DNA of 64,000 nt. Origin: Peptoanaerobacter stomatis (GTDB taxonomy: Bacteria; Bacillota; Clostridia; Peptostreptococcales; Filifactoraceae). This document shows positions 8,258 to 16,978 of this stretch, piece by piece. Where the stretch lies: assembly GCF_000238095.2 (NCBI RefSeq), contig NZ_JH815225.1, positions 1,812,030-1,876,029 on the forward strand. The letters run 5' to 3'. The translations under genes were made by a program, and so were the position numbers. Under the pieces are notes generated by a model. It made no database searches. It saw only the letters and a program-made list of their open reading frames with translations, and was not told the origin of the DNA. How positions within the stretch are numbered: the stretch's first letter is position 1; each line of letters begins with the position of its first letter.

Positions 8258-10648
8258 GTGTTTAAAATTAAATTTAGAGATCTACTTCGAAAAGAATTGA
8301 TAATATTAGACGGTGCTATGGGAAGTGTTTTGCAACAAAAAGGCATGCAGGCAGGAGAGTTGCCGGAAATATTAAATATCACAAATCCTGAATTAATTCA
8401 AGATATAAATGAAGCCTATTATAAAAGCGGTGCCAATGTGACATACACCAATACATTCGGTGCAAACAGACTGAAATTTGAAGGTAGTAGTTATGATTTT
8501 AAGGAAATTATAAAAGCTGCTGTAAAAAATGCACAAATAGCAAGAGAAAATGTAAAAAATGACAGAGAAAAATTTGTAGCTCTTGACATAGGTCCATTAG
8601 GCAAACTCTTAAAGCCCATAGGAGATTTAGAGTTTGAAGATGCAGTGGATCTATTTAAAGAGATGATAGAAGCCGGAGTAGAAGCAGGTGCAGACCTTAT
8701 AGCAATAGAAACCATGTCGGACACATACGAATTAAAAGCTGCTGTAATTGCGGCAAAAGAAGTATGTGATTTGCCTATAATAGCAACTGTAGCATTTTCA
8801 GATGACAAGAGATTGTTAAACGGCGCTGATGTAAAAAGTGTGATTGCACTTTTAGAGGGATTGAGAGTAGATGTGCTTGGTCTTAATTGTGGATTAGATC
8901 CAAGAAATATAGACGATTTGGTAGAAGAATTTATCTCTTATTCATCCACTCCGATAGCTATTAAACCGAATGCCGGTATTCCTGAAAATGTAAACGGAGT
9001 TATAAAATTTAATTTAGAGCCTGACGGCTTTGGAAAAATTGTCGGTGATTTTGTTGAAAAAGGTGTGATGTTGGTAGGGGGATGTTGCGGTACAACACCT
9101 GAGCATATAAAGAAATTGTATGAATATACAAAAGATAAAAAAATATGCGAACAGACATTTAAAAATCATACTTTGATAAGTTCATATACAAAATGTGTCG
9201 TATGTGATAGACCTATAATAATAGGAGAAAGAATAAATCCTACAGGAAAAAAATTATTGAAACAAGCACTTATGAATAAAGATTTTTCGTATATATTAAA
9301 AGAAGCTGTAATACAAGAAGAGAATAAAGCTGAGATACTCGATTTGAATGTCGGTATGAATGATATAGACGAAGAAGAAATGATGATAAAAACTATAAGA
9401 GCTGTTCAGGAAATAAGCACATTGCCACTACAAATAGACTCTGCAAAAATAAATGTAATAGAACAAGGTCTTAGAATATATAATGGAAAAGCCATGTTAA
9501 ATTCAGTAAACGGAAAAAAAGAATCCATGGAAAAAATATTTCCTCTTGTCAAAAAATATGGAGCCGTAGTTGTAGCACTCACATTAGATGAAAACGGTAT
9601 ACCGGAAAATGCAGAAGGCAGATACAAAATTGCAGAAAAAATAGTAAAAACAGCAAAAGAATATGGAATAGATAAAAAAGACATAGTAGTGGATCCACTT
9701 TGTATGACGATAAGCTCAGATAAAAATGCTGCAAATGAAACGCTTAAAGCACTTGATTTAACCAAAAAAAATCTTGGAGTAAAGACTACTCTCGGTGTTT
9801 CAAATATTTCGTTTGGTTTACCACAAAGAGAATTGATAAATCATACATTTTTTTCTATGGCATTAAAAACAGGATTGGATTTTGGAATAATAAATCCGTT
9901 AGCTGAAGATATGATAAGAGCCTATGATGCACACATGGTGCTTGTGGGATTGGATGAAAACTCACTTAATTATATAGCAAAATATTCACAGGCAAAAAAA
10001 GAAACTCAAGCACCAATAAAAAATCAAATGACTCTTTGTGAGTCTATAAAAAAAGGTCTTAAAGAAGACAGCTTTATGATAGCAAAATATATGTTAAGTG
10101 ATAAACAACCGCTTGATATAATAAATGAAGAACTAATTCCGGCGCTTGACGAAGTAGGTTTGGGGTTTGAAAAAGGAACTGTATTTTTACCTCAACTTAT
10201 GATGAGTGCAGATGCTGCGTCAAGAGCATTCGATGCATTAAAAGAAAAATTAATATCTTTGGAAGATAAAAGCAAAGAAAAAGATAAAATCATACTTGCT
10301 ACAGTCAAAGGAGATATTCATGATATAGGGAAAAATATAGTTAAAGTTTTGCTGGAAAACTACGGTTATGATGTTTATGATTTAGGAAAAGATGTAGATT
10401 ATGATACTATATTGGACACTATTGTAAAAGAAAATGTAAAACTGGTAGGTTTGTCGGCACTTATGACCACAACTGTGGACAATATGCAAAAAACAATAGA
10501 GCTTATAAAAGAAAAGACGCCGAAAACTCAAATAATGGTAGGAGGAGCGGTGCTTACCAAAGATTATTCTATGAAAATAGGAGCGGACAGATATTGTAAA
10601 GATGCAATGGAATCAGTAAGATATGCAAAAGAAGTGTTTGGAAAATAA
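8258..10648 (+). CDS. metH: cobalamin-dependent methionine synthase without activation domain
   Basis: Transfers the methyl group of methyl-THF through cobalamin to homocysteine. Domains in order: homocysteine-binding barrel with zinc cysteines (LGLNCG, GGCCGTT; about 1-300), pterin-binding barrel from IIIGERINPTG (about 320-570), B12 cap and Rossmann domain with the cobalt-ligating histidine in DIHDIGKN (about residue 688). The chain stops at 796 residues, where the E. coli enzyme would continue into the activation domain, supplied here by the gene just upstream. The start is odd: GTG 8258 overlaps the AGAGGTG ribosome site itself. The best-spaced codon is ATT at 8267 and the next conventional one is TTG at 8297. 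I report the GTG. Confidence 0.94.
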   Translation: MFKIKFRDLLRKELIILDGAMGSVLQQKGMQAGELPEILNITNPELIQDINEAYYKSGANVTYTNTFGANRLKFEGSSYDFKEIIKAAVKNAQIARENVKNDREKFVALDIGPLGKLLKPIGDLEFEDAVDLFKEMIEAGVEAGADLIAIETMSDTYELKAAVIAAKEVCDLPIIATVAFSDDKRLLNGADVKSVIALLEGLRVDVLGLNCGLDPRNIDDLVEEFISYSSTPIAIKPNAGIPENVNGVIKFNLEPDGFGKIVGDFVEKGVMLVGGCCGTTPEHIKKLYEYTKDKKICEQTFKNHTLISSYTKCVVCDRPIIIGERINPTGKKLLKQALMNKDFSYILKEAVIQEENKAEILDLNVGMNDIDEEEMMIKTIRAVQEISTLPLQIDSAKINVIEQGLRIYNGKAMLNSVNGKKESMEKIFPLVKKYGAVVVALTLDENGIPENAEGRYKIAEKIVKTAKEYGIDKKDIVVDPLCMTISSDKNAANETLKALDLTKKNLGVKTTLGVSNISFGLPQRELINHTFFSMALKTGLDFGIINPLAEDMIRAYDAHMVLVGLDENSLNYIAKYSQAKKETQAPIKNQMTLCESIKKGLKEDSFMIAKYMLSDKQPLDIINEELIPALDEVGLGFEKGTVFLPQLMMSADAASRAFDALKEKLISLEDKSKEKDKIILATVKGDIHDIGKNIVKVLLENYGYDVYDLGKDVDYDTILDTIVKENVKLVGLSALMTTTVDNMQKTIELIKEKTPKTQIMVGGAVLTKDYSMKIGADRYCKDAMESVRYAKEVFGK

Positions 10649-10654
10649 ACGATT

Positions 10655-10850
10655 AAAAAAGCGACTTTTATACTTTTATCTAATGAAATGCAGATGTTTT
10701 TTAATATAATTTTCAAATATATTTTGCTCGGGGCACTTTTTTATAAATACCTGCAAAGCAGATATTTATAAAAGCTTTAGCAATCCCGCTGGCAAAACAA
10801 TTTGAATACATCTTAAATTCAATAGAGTTTAGTATTAAAAGTCGCTTTTT
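10655..10850. repeat. intergenic palindromic element, copy A (196 bp, best copy)
   Basis: An imperfect palindrome along its whole length. The left arm AAAAAGCGACTTTTATACT is mirrored by AGTATTAAAAGTCGCTTTTT. The two halves then agree in order at AGATGT, TTCAAAT, TTTTGC, CGGG and TTTTATAAATA-CTGC around a central AAA. It lies between the convergent 3' ends of metH and the methyltransferase gene and overlaps the last codons of the latter. Its outermost stem with A/T flanks could terminate both. It is related to 49541-49692 (opposite orientation), 25360-25472 and 42452-42536. Confidence 0.72.
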
Positions 10851-11818
10851 CTTTCCAATGTCATAACTATTTGACTGTATTTTTCTTCAAAAGACTGATA
10901 GTATTGTGGGAATATATTTCCTATAAGATTTTCCATAAGCAATCTCGGTTTTGCTCTATATCCAAATCCTATTTTTTTTGCAACTTTTTCCTGGTGTTCA
11001 TCTTTTATGGAAAAAGGTAATATTATATGGACTTTTCCACTGAAATTACCGGCTATGTCACGTATGCCTATATATAGTTTTGTCAATGTTTCATCGTCTA
11101 AAAATTCAGCAAATCCGTTACACGAAACAATAAGATTTTTTTTACCTTTACAATCCTGCTCATATAATTTTTGTTCGAGATAATCAAATATGGAAATATT
11201 GTATCTTTTTGTATTGTTATTTTTTTGGCATAATAAGTCACAAAGAATTTCATTATTATGAAGCCATTTTGAACTTATATCTATATTTATTATCTCGTTG
11301 TCTGTAGGAATATATTGTTCTTTGCAAAGCTCTTGCATACGATCTGCTATTCTGTTTATTTCCAAGCCGTCAAATCCACAACCGCTACCTATATCCATAA
11401 AAACAAACGGCTCTTTATAATCTGAAATATATTTTTTAAGTGTATATCTTATTGTAGATTCAACCGCCACACGTCGCCAAGTTATAGGAGGAGCGACTAT
11501 TTTAAGTAATTTTGCGTCAAAAGATGTACCGAAAAAACTGCTTTGCGGAGTGCTTAGTAGAGAATATAAAGTTACTTCTTCAGTTCCCGGGCATCTTGAC
11601 ATAATATTTCCAAGTGTACTCAAATTTACCAAGATATTACCTGCAATAGTTAATTTTGAAGTTCTTTTCGGTAAGTCTTTTGTTTTATAACTTGTCAGTT
11701 TTATAGTATTATCATCTTTTTCAAAATATAAAGAGTGATCTTTTATATACATATATTCCCATATGGATTTTTCGTTAGTGACGGTTTCCCAAGATTTATT
11801 AAATTCTGTATTTTTCAT
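10835..11818 (-). CDS. class I SAM-dependent methyltransferase-like protein, unknown substrate
   Basis: A 327-residue cytoplasmic protein with no signal or membrane segment. The only recognisable motif is FMDIGSGCGFDG near residue 143, a good match to motif I of Rossmann-fold methyltransferases, followed about 35 residues later by an acidic IINIDIS segment that could bind the AdoMet ribose. The N-terminal 130 residues and C-terminal part are not recognised. It has no operon partner; the neighbour metH is convergent. The last codons and the stop lie inside palindromic element A. The substrate cannot be proposed, and the methyltransferase call itself rests on one motif region. Confidence 0.55.
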   Translation of the reverse strand: MKNTEFNKSWETVTNEKSIWEYMYIKDHSLYFEKDDNTIKLTSYKTKDLPKRTSKLTIAGNILVNLSTLGNIMSRCPGTEEVTLYSLLSTPQSSFFGTSFDAKLLKIVAPPITWRRVAVESTIRYTLKKYISDYKEPFVFMDIGSGCGFDGLEINRIADRMQELCKEQYIPTDNEIINIDISSKWLHNNEILCDLLCQKNNNTKRYNISIFDYLEQKLYEQDCKGKKNLIVSCNGFAEFLDDETLTKLYIGIRDIAGNFSGKVHIILPFSIKDEHQEKVAKKIGFGYRAKPRLLMENLIGNIFPQYYQSFEEKYSQIVMTLERKSDF

Positions 11819-11861
11819 GGCATAACACCAATGTACAATGTAGACATTATCCTTTCTTTTA

Positions 11862-12060
11862 TTTATACTAAAACTTATTTAATCAGGTAATAGTATTATA
11901 TCCTCAATAAACTGATGTTGGATTTTTTATAGCTTAGTAAAATATATATAATTATATTATTTGCTTTAGTAATTCTTATTAGTGTTCAATTTGTTACCAT
12001 GATGTTTTGATTAAAAAATAAACAATTAGTAGCTACTTAAATATATTGAGTACTAATAAG
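11862..12060. repeat. intergenic palindromic element, copy I (~199 bp, divergent)
   Basis: The left end TTTATACTAAAACTTATTTAA resembles the end of copy D (42452). The right end reads CTTATTAGTACTCAATATATTTA on the other strand. The interior has loosely matching TGATGTT and TTCAATTTGTTACC segments. The length agrees with copies A and C. It fills the space between the methyltransferase start and the galM stop. Confidence 0.42.
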
Positions 12061-12071
12061 GTAATCCATTT

Positions 12072-13181
12072 TTACAGCTTTGTCAAGTTTTCTGTTATTT
12101 TATAGCAAATATTCCTTGAATAATCATGGTTTGAAAATATTTTTGTGGATTCAAAATTTGGCGTATTTATTGCATTAGGAGCAAATTGAGGCTCTATACA
12201 TACTCCTGCATACTTATTATAAACATTATTATATTTTCCTTTTATATTATCTATAAAATTACCTGTGTATAATTGAAAACAAGGTGCATCGGAATATATT
12301 AAAAGGTTCAGTGAATTTGATTCGTTTGCTATTATTCCGTTTAATATGAAATTTACATCCGATATTTCCTCTATATCCGTTTTATTTGAAACAGATATTT
12401 TTAAAGCTTCAAATTCAATATATTCAGATTTTTTGTCCAATACAAAGTTGTGGTCATATCCTCTTGTAAAACTTAATTGTTTTGAATATTTATCTAAATT
12501 TTCGCCTATTTGTACAATATCTGTGAAGTCAAACGGTGTTTTTTCTACGCTTAAAATTTCTCCGCTTGGTATATAGCAGTCAGAATTTGTATATAATTTG
12601 GAGTTAAGTATAATTTTATGAGAGAGTATATCTTTTTTGCCACTTAAATTGAAATATGGATGCGCTGTCAGGTTTGCTATAGAGTCCATATCTGATTTAT
12701 ATGTGTAATTTATAATTAAACTGTCTTGTGTAAGCAAAAAAGTTGCAAATATGGTAAGATTTCCGGGATATCCGTCATACTCTTCTTTTTGTACGAGTTT
12801 GATTACAAGTTTTGCATATGAAGTATGTGTCTGCTCAGAAATTACTTCCCATATTTGTTTGTGCAATCCGTTTGAACCGCCGTGAAGATGATTTTCGCCA
12901 TTGTTTTGTTCTAATTTATAGATGGTATTGTTAATCGTAAAAAGTCCTTTTTCTATTCTGTTGGCACATCTTCCTATAGTTGCTCCGAAGTAATTGGGAT
13001 TATCTTCATAATCTGATAGCTTATCATATCCGAGCACTATGTCTTTGCCTTTATATATAAGATTTTTGATTATAGCGCCATATTGTATTATATGGGCGCT
13101 GATATTTTGATTAGACAGTATATACTCATATATATCTTGATTAGATGAGGTCTTGCCGAAAAGTTTTTTCTCGATATTCAT
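12072..13181 (-). CDS. galM: aldose 1-epimerase (mutarotase)
   Basis: Interconverts the alpha and beta anomers of galactose or glucose before GalK. The 369-residue length is normal. Family motifs: GRCANRI near residue 70, NGENHLHGG with the substrate-binding histidine, the catalytic histidine in AHPYFNLSG, and the catalytic glutamate in CIEPQFAPNAIN near the C-terminus. It is the last gene of galE-galT-galK-galM on this strand, 24 bases after galK, with AGGAGAAG before the ATG. Confidence 0.93.
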   Translation of the reverse strand: MNIEKKLFGKTSSNQDIYEYILSNQNISAHIIQYGAIIKNLIYKGKDIVLGYDKLSDYEDNPNYFGATIGRCANRIEKGLFTINNTIYKLEQNNGENHLHGGSNGLHKQIWEVISEQTHTSYAKLVIKLVQKEEYDGYPGNLTIFATFLLTQDSLIINYTYKSDMDSIANLTAHPYFNLSGKKDILSHKIILNSKLYTNSDCYIPSGEILSVEKTPFDFTDIVQIGENLDKYSKQLSFTRGYDHNFVLDKKSEYIEFEALKISVSNKTDIEEISDVNFILNGIIANESNSLNLLIYSDAPCFQLYTGNFIDNIKGKYNNVYNKYAGVCIEPQFAPNAINTPNFESTKIFSNHDYSRNICYKITENLTKL

Positions 13182-13205
13182 TTCTTCTCCTGTTTTTACG
13201 TTATA

Positions 13206-14375
13206 TTAAAATATTTCTCTTACGCCGTCATCTACATCAGCTATTATAAATTCTCCGTCTAATCCGGTTTCCTCTTTATATTTTGCAGAAACTTCTTTTA
13301 TGAATTCATCTATTTTATTTTCTTCTACTATGGCTATACAGCAACCGCCAAATCCTGCGCCTGTCATTCTTGCGCCTACACATCCTGTTGCAGAGTTTGC
13401 ATATTTTGTCATTGCATCAAGATATGGTCCTGTAACTTCATATAACTCTCTTAGAGAGTTGTCGGATTCTATCAATAGTTTACCAAGAGTTTTTATATCG
13501 TTTGAAGACAGTGCTTGTTGTGCTTGAATAACTCTTTTGTTTTCTTCTACAACGTGTTGAACGCGCTTTCTTATTGGGAGCTCTATCAATCTGTTAATTA
13601 AATAAAAATCTTTTTCTTGTAATTCGCATAAGTTGTTTATATCGACAAATTGCTTTAAAATTGAAAGCCCTTCGTCACACTCGGCTCTTCTCTCGTTATA
13701 TTTTGAGTCTTTGAGTTCTCTCCTTTTGTTTGTGTTAAGTATCACAATTTTATAACCTTTTAATATAAAAGGATTATATTCATATTCTAAAGTATCTGTA
13801 TTTATTAAAACAGCATTATCTTTTTTCCCTATGCCTATTATGAATTGATCCATTATTCCTGAATTTATGCCTATAAATTCATTTTCTGCCAGTTGTCCTA
13901 TTTTTATAAGCTCTAAAATAGGTATGTTATTGTCATTATATAATGTGTTTATAATTTGTCCTATGAGTAATTCTAAGCTCGCTGATGAACTAAGTCCGGA
14001 GCCGTTTGGTATATTGCCGTATATTAAAAGGTCAAAACCTCCTATTTTATATCCTTTTTGCTCTATATATTTTACAACGCCCATAACATAGTTTGCCCAA
14101 GTATTTTCTGTTTTGTATGAAATAAAATCATCTTTTGTAAGAGAGTATGAAGGCTTTATGTTTAAGCTTGTAATGTTGAATTTTTCATCGTCATTTTTTC
14201 TTGCTATACCGTATGTTCCTATGCTGATTGCACATGGCAATACCTTTCCTCCGTTATAGTCTATATGTTCTCCTATTATGTTTATACGGCTTGGAGAAAA
14301 AAACTTGTGTATTTTTTGCTCGTTTGAAGGAAATAACTCATTAAATTGTTGTAATAAATTCTGCGTTATACTCAT
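13206..14375 (-). CDS. galK: galactokinase
   Basis: ATP-dependent phosphorylation of galactose to galactose 1-phosphate. A GHMP kinase of 389 residues with the galactokinase signature SPSRINIIGEHIDYNGG near the N-terminus, the ATP-binding PNGSGLSSSASLE motif near 125, and a C-terminal GARMTGAGFGGC motif. The ATG directly abuts the galT stop codon, with AAAAGGAGC inside the 3' end of galT, which indicates translational coupling. It is part of the Leloir operon. Confidence 0.96.
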   Translation of the reverse strand: MSITQNLLQQFNELFPSNEQKIHKFFSPSRINIIGEHIDYNGGKVLPCAISIGTYGIARKNDDEKFNITSLNIKPSYSLTKDDFISYKTENTWANYVMGVVKYIEQKGYKIGGFDLLIYGNIPNGSGLSSSASLELLIGQIINTLYNDNNIPILELIKIGQLAENEFIGINSGIMDQFIIGIGKKDNAVLINTDTLEYEYNPFILKGYKIVILNTNKRRELKDSKYNERRAECDEGLSILKQFVDINNLCELQEKDFYLINRLIELPIRKRVQHVVEENKRVIQAQQALSSNDIKTLGKLLIESDNSLRELYEVTGPYLDAMTKYANSATGCVGARMTGAGFGGCCIAIVEENKIDEFIKEVSAKYKEETGLDGEFIIADVDDGVREIF

Positions 14376-15359
14376 TTATAAGCTCCTTTTATATTTTTCA
14401 TATGCTTGTTGTAATTCTATTGCTGTTTCTTCCGGTATTCTCGGATTTGTTTTCGCCCATGCGGCTGTTTCTGATGAAGCATTCCATTTTATAGAGTTTT
14501 CGCCTCTTAAAGGAGGGAAAAATTTTACATGGAAGTGATAGTAGTCATTCACATCAGTGTAGTTTTTATCGTTAAAAGGTGGTTGATATATCCCCATCAT
14601 ATATGGAAATATTTTATTAAAAAGTGTATCAAAAGTGCCTTGCATATGTTTTATTATGAGTGCGAAATCATATTTTTGTTTATCTGAAAAATCTTCTATT
14701 GTGTTTAGATTATCAGCTTTTGGCACTATATAAACACCGTATGGGTAATCTGTATAAAATGGTATGAAAGCTACAAAAGAGTCATTTTGCATTATTATTC
14801 TTTTGTTTTCCTTTAACTCTTCATCTCTTATTTTTAAAATAAGAGATTTATTTGTTTGCTGATAATATTTTTTTGAATTTTCCAATTCCACTTTTATTCT
14901 AAGAGGTACAAAACCGTAGCCGTATATTTGTCCGTGTGGATGAGGTTGTGTAGTACCTACTTCTTTACCTCTGTTTTCAAATATAAGCACATGTTTTATA
15001 TGTTCGTCTTTTTTCATGGCGGTAAATCTTTCCTGCCATAAGTTAACAATTTTAAGAACGTGTTCATCGCTTAAATCATAGATAGAATCATTATGATTAG
15101 GCGAGTATAATATTACTTCAGCCTTTCCGAAAGATTTAGCGGTTTTGTAAAAATCTGTGGATATATCATCAGGTTCATCAGGTATAGGTTTCATACTCGG
15201 CCAGTCATTTTCATACATAAGGACATCGTAGTTATCCGGTACTTTTCCTGAACCTATACAAAATGCACAGTAATCTTTGGGCATATCCGGTCTGCTTTGT
15301 CTGTTGCCGGCAACTATTGTCCAATCGTCAAGTAATGGGTTGTAACGAAATTCTGCCAT
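14376..15359 (-). CDS. galT: galactose-1-phosphate uridylyltransferase
   Basis: Exchanges UMP between UDP-glucose and galactose 1-phosphate. A 327-residue HIT-superfamily protein of the E. coli-like class: RYNPLLDDW start, CAFC metal-binding pair, and the HPHGQIYGYG active-site motif carrying the nucleophilic histidine, with a C-terminal YHFHVKFFPP segment. AAGGAGAA precedes the ATG. The galK start touches its stop. A 287-base space with palindromic element G separates it from galE upstream, so galE and galTKM may be partly uncoupled. Confidence 0.96.
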   Translation of the reverse strand: MAEFRYNPLLDDWTIVAGNRQSRPDMPKDYCAFCIGSGKVPDNYDVLMYENDWPSMKPIPDEPDDISTDFYKTAKSFGKAEVILYSPNHNDSIYDLSDEHVLKIVNLWQERFTAMKKDEHIKHVLIFENRGKEVGTTQPHPHGQIYGYGFVPLRIKVELENSKKYYQQTNKSLILKIRDEELKENKRIIMQNDSFVAFIPFYTDYPYGVYIVPKADNLNTIEDFSDKQKYDFALIIKHMQGTFDTLFNKIFPYMMGIYQPPFNDKNYTDVNDYYHFHVKFFPPLRGENSIKWNASSETAAWAKTNPRIPEETAIELQQAYEKYKRSL

Positions 15360-15508
15360 AAATTCTCCTTGCTTATTAAGAAATTTTTGTAATGTATATT
15401 TATTTTTGTATTTATAAAAAGCTATAAATATTTAGCTATTTGTATCTTTAATAGTCTTAATTTCAGATGTATAATATGTGAAATAAAAAATATTTGCGTT
15501 TTTTAATC

Positions 15509-15635
15509 ATGAATACCAATATATAATAGCATAATAGATAACTTATATGAATGTTCATAAGTATTGTCATAGATTATAAAACTTGCACAATACTATTTTT
15601 CTATTAGTCTATTAATTTTTAGTATGAATTTTGAT
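15509..15635. repeat. intergenic palindromic element, copy G
   Basis: The ends are an imperfect inverted repeat (ATGAATACCAATATATAATA against ATTCATACTAAAAATTAATA on the other strand). Its reverse complement closely matches 18483-18606, including AGTATTGTGCAAGTTTTATA against AGTATTGTGTAAGTTTTATA. It sits between galE and galT, inside the presumed operon. Confidence 0.62.
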
Positions 15636-15646
15636 AAAAATATTGT

Positions 15647-16627
15647 CTAAAATCCGTTTGGATGTTTTTGGTGAAAGTTCCAAGCGTCTTGGATAATTTT
15701 TTCTATCTGTGGATATTTTGGAGCCCAACCTAATTGCTTTGATATTTTTTCAGAAGAGGCTACAAGTTTGGCAGGATCGCCGGCTCTTCTACCCTCAAAT
15801 TTTACTTTTATATCATAACCTGTTACTTTTTTTGCAGCGTCTATTACCTGTGAGACTGAGTATCCAAGTCCGTTACCGAGGTTATATACTGTGCTTTCAT
15901 CTCCGTTTAATAGTGATTTTACAGCAAGATAATGTGCTGAGGCAAGGTCTTCTACGTGTATATAATCTCTTATACAAGTGCCGTCAATCGTATCATAATC
16001 ATTCCCGAATACACTTATATATTCTCTTTTTCCAAGAGGAACTTGAAGTATTAGAGGAATCAGATGAGTTTCTGTCATATGTGCTTCTCCAAGAACTCCT
16101 TCAGTATCTGCACCGGCTGCGTTGAAATATCTAAGTGCAATATATTTTATACCATATGCTTTGTCAAACCACTTCATCATTTTTTCCATAGAAAGTTTGG
16201 TTTGTCCATAGGTGTTTGTAGGATTAGTTTCATCATCTTCTGTTATAGGAATGTTTTTAGGCTCGCCGTATGTAGCGGCTGTAGATGAAAATACTATTTT
16301 ATTTACCCCGTTTAGACGCATTTCTTCAAGCAGACAAGCTGTACCATATAAATTGTTGTCGTAGTATTTGAAAGGATCTTGCATACTCTCACCGACAAGC
16401 GATGAAGCGGCGAAATGTATTACAGCATCTATTTTATTTTCTTTAAATACTTTGTTCATAAATGCCCTGTCACGAATGTCACCTTGATAAAATTTATCGG
16501 ATAATACTGCCTCTTTATGCCCGGTTATAAGGCTGTCGACAATAATTACGTCCTCAGATTGTTTAAGTAATAGTTTTTGTACATGAGAACCGATATATCC
16601 GGCTCCTCCTGTGATTAGAATAGACAT
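15647..16627 (-). CDS. galE: UDP-glucose 4-epimerase
   Basis: Interconverts UDP-galactose and UDP-glucose using bound NAD. An extended short-chain dehydrogenase of 326 residues: GGAGYIGSH nucleotide-binding loop at the N-terminus, FSSTAATYG segment, catalytic YGQTK, and ALRYFNAAGA further on, all typical of GalE. AGGAGG lies just before the ATG. It is first in the galE, galT, galK, galM series. The product may also feed cell-surface polysaccharide synthesis, but nothing of that kind is adjacent. Confidence 0.96.
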   Translation of the reverse strand: MSILITGGAGYIGSHVQKLLLKQSEDVIIVDSLITGHKEAVLSDKFYQGDIRDRAFMNKVFKENKIDAVIHFAASSLVGESMQDPFKYYDNNLYGTACLLEEMRLNGVNKIVFSSTAATYGEPKNIPITEDDETNPTNTYGQTKLSMEKMMKWFDKAYGIKYIALRYFNAAGADTEGVLGEAHMTETHLIPLILQVPLGKREYISVFGNDYDTIDGTCIRDYIHVEDLASAHYLAVKSLLNGDESTVYNLGNGLGYSVSQVIDAAKKVTGYDIKVKFEGRRAGDPAKLVASSEKISKQLGWAPKYPQIEKIIQDAWNFHQKHPNGF

Positions 16628-16978
16628 ATATCCTCCTGTTTTTGTCGAAATATTAAAACCATGAAAAAATATTATAGCATATATTTTAATATGGTTTTAA
16701 TTTATATTATAATTTTTAAAAATTAAAAACACTTTTATTAAAAATATTGTATGACGTAAACTCTATTATAATATAAAACAGATAAAATATAAACAGTATT
16801 TTAGTAATATATCAACAATTATTTATTGAAAAAATCAAAGAATTATAGATTTTTATGAGCACTATAGCTGAATTCACATATATTTTACTTGACACATAAA
16901 TATATTTTATGTATAATAGGACAATTATTTTTTTTTAAAAGGTAGTATTAATTTTATTTTTAAGAAGGGATGATTTTT
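16628..16978. other. galE-antiporter divergent intergenic region
   Basis: It contains the antiporter promoter (16889-16917). Around 16741-16825 a weak inverted repeat carries GTAAACTCTATT, similar to the ends of the palindromic elements; it may be a decayed copy. No gene was seen. Confidence 0.4.
16889..16917 (+). promoter_or_regulatory. consensus sigma-A promoter of the NhaC antiporter
   Basis: TTGACA (16889-16894), exactly 17 bases, TATAAT (16912-16917). This is a perfect consensus match about 60 bases before the gene. Confidence 0.82.
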
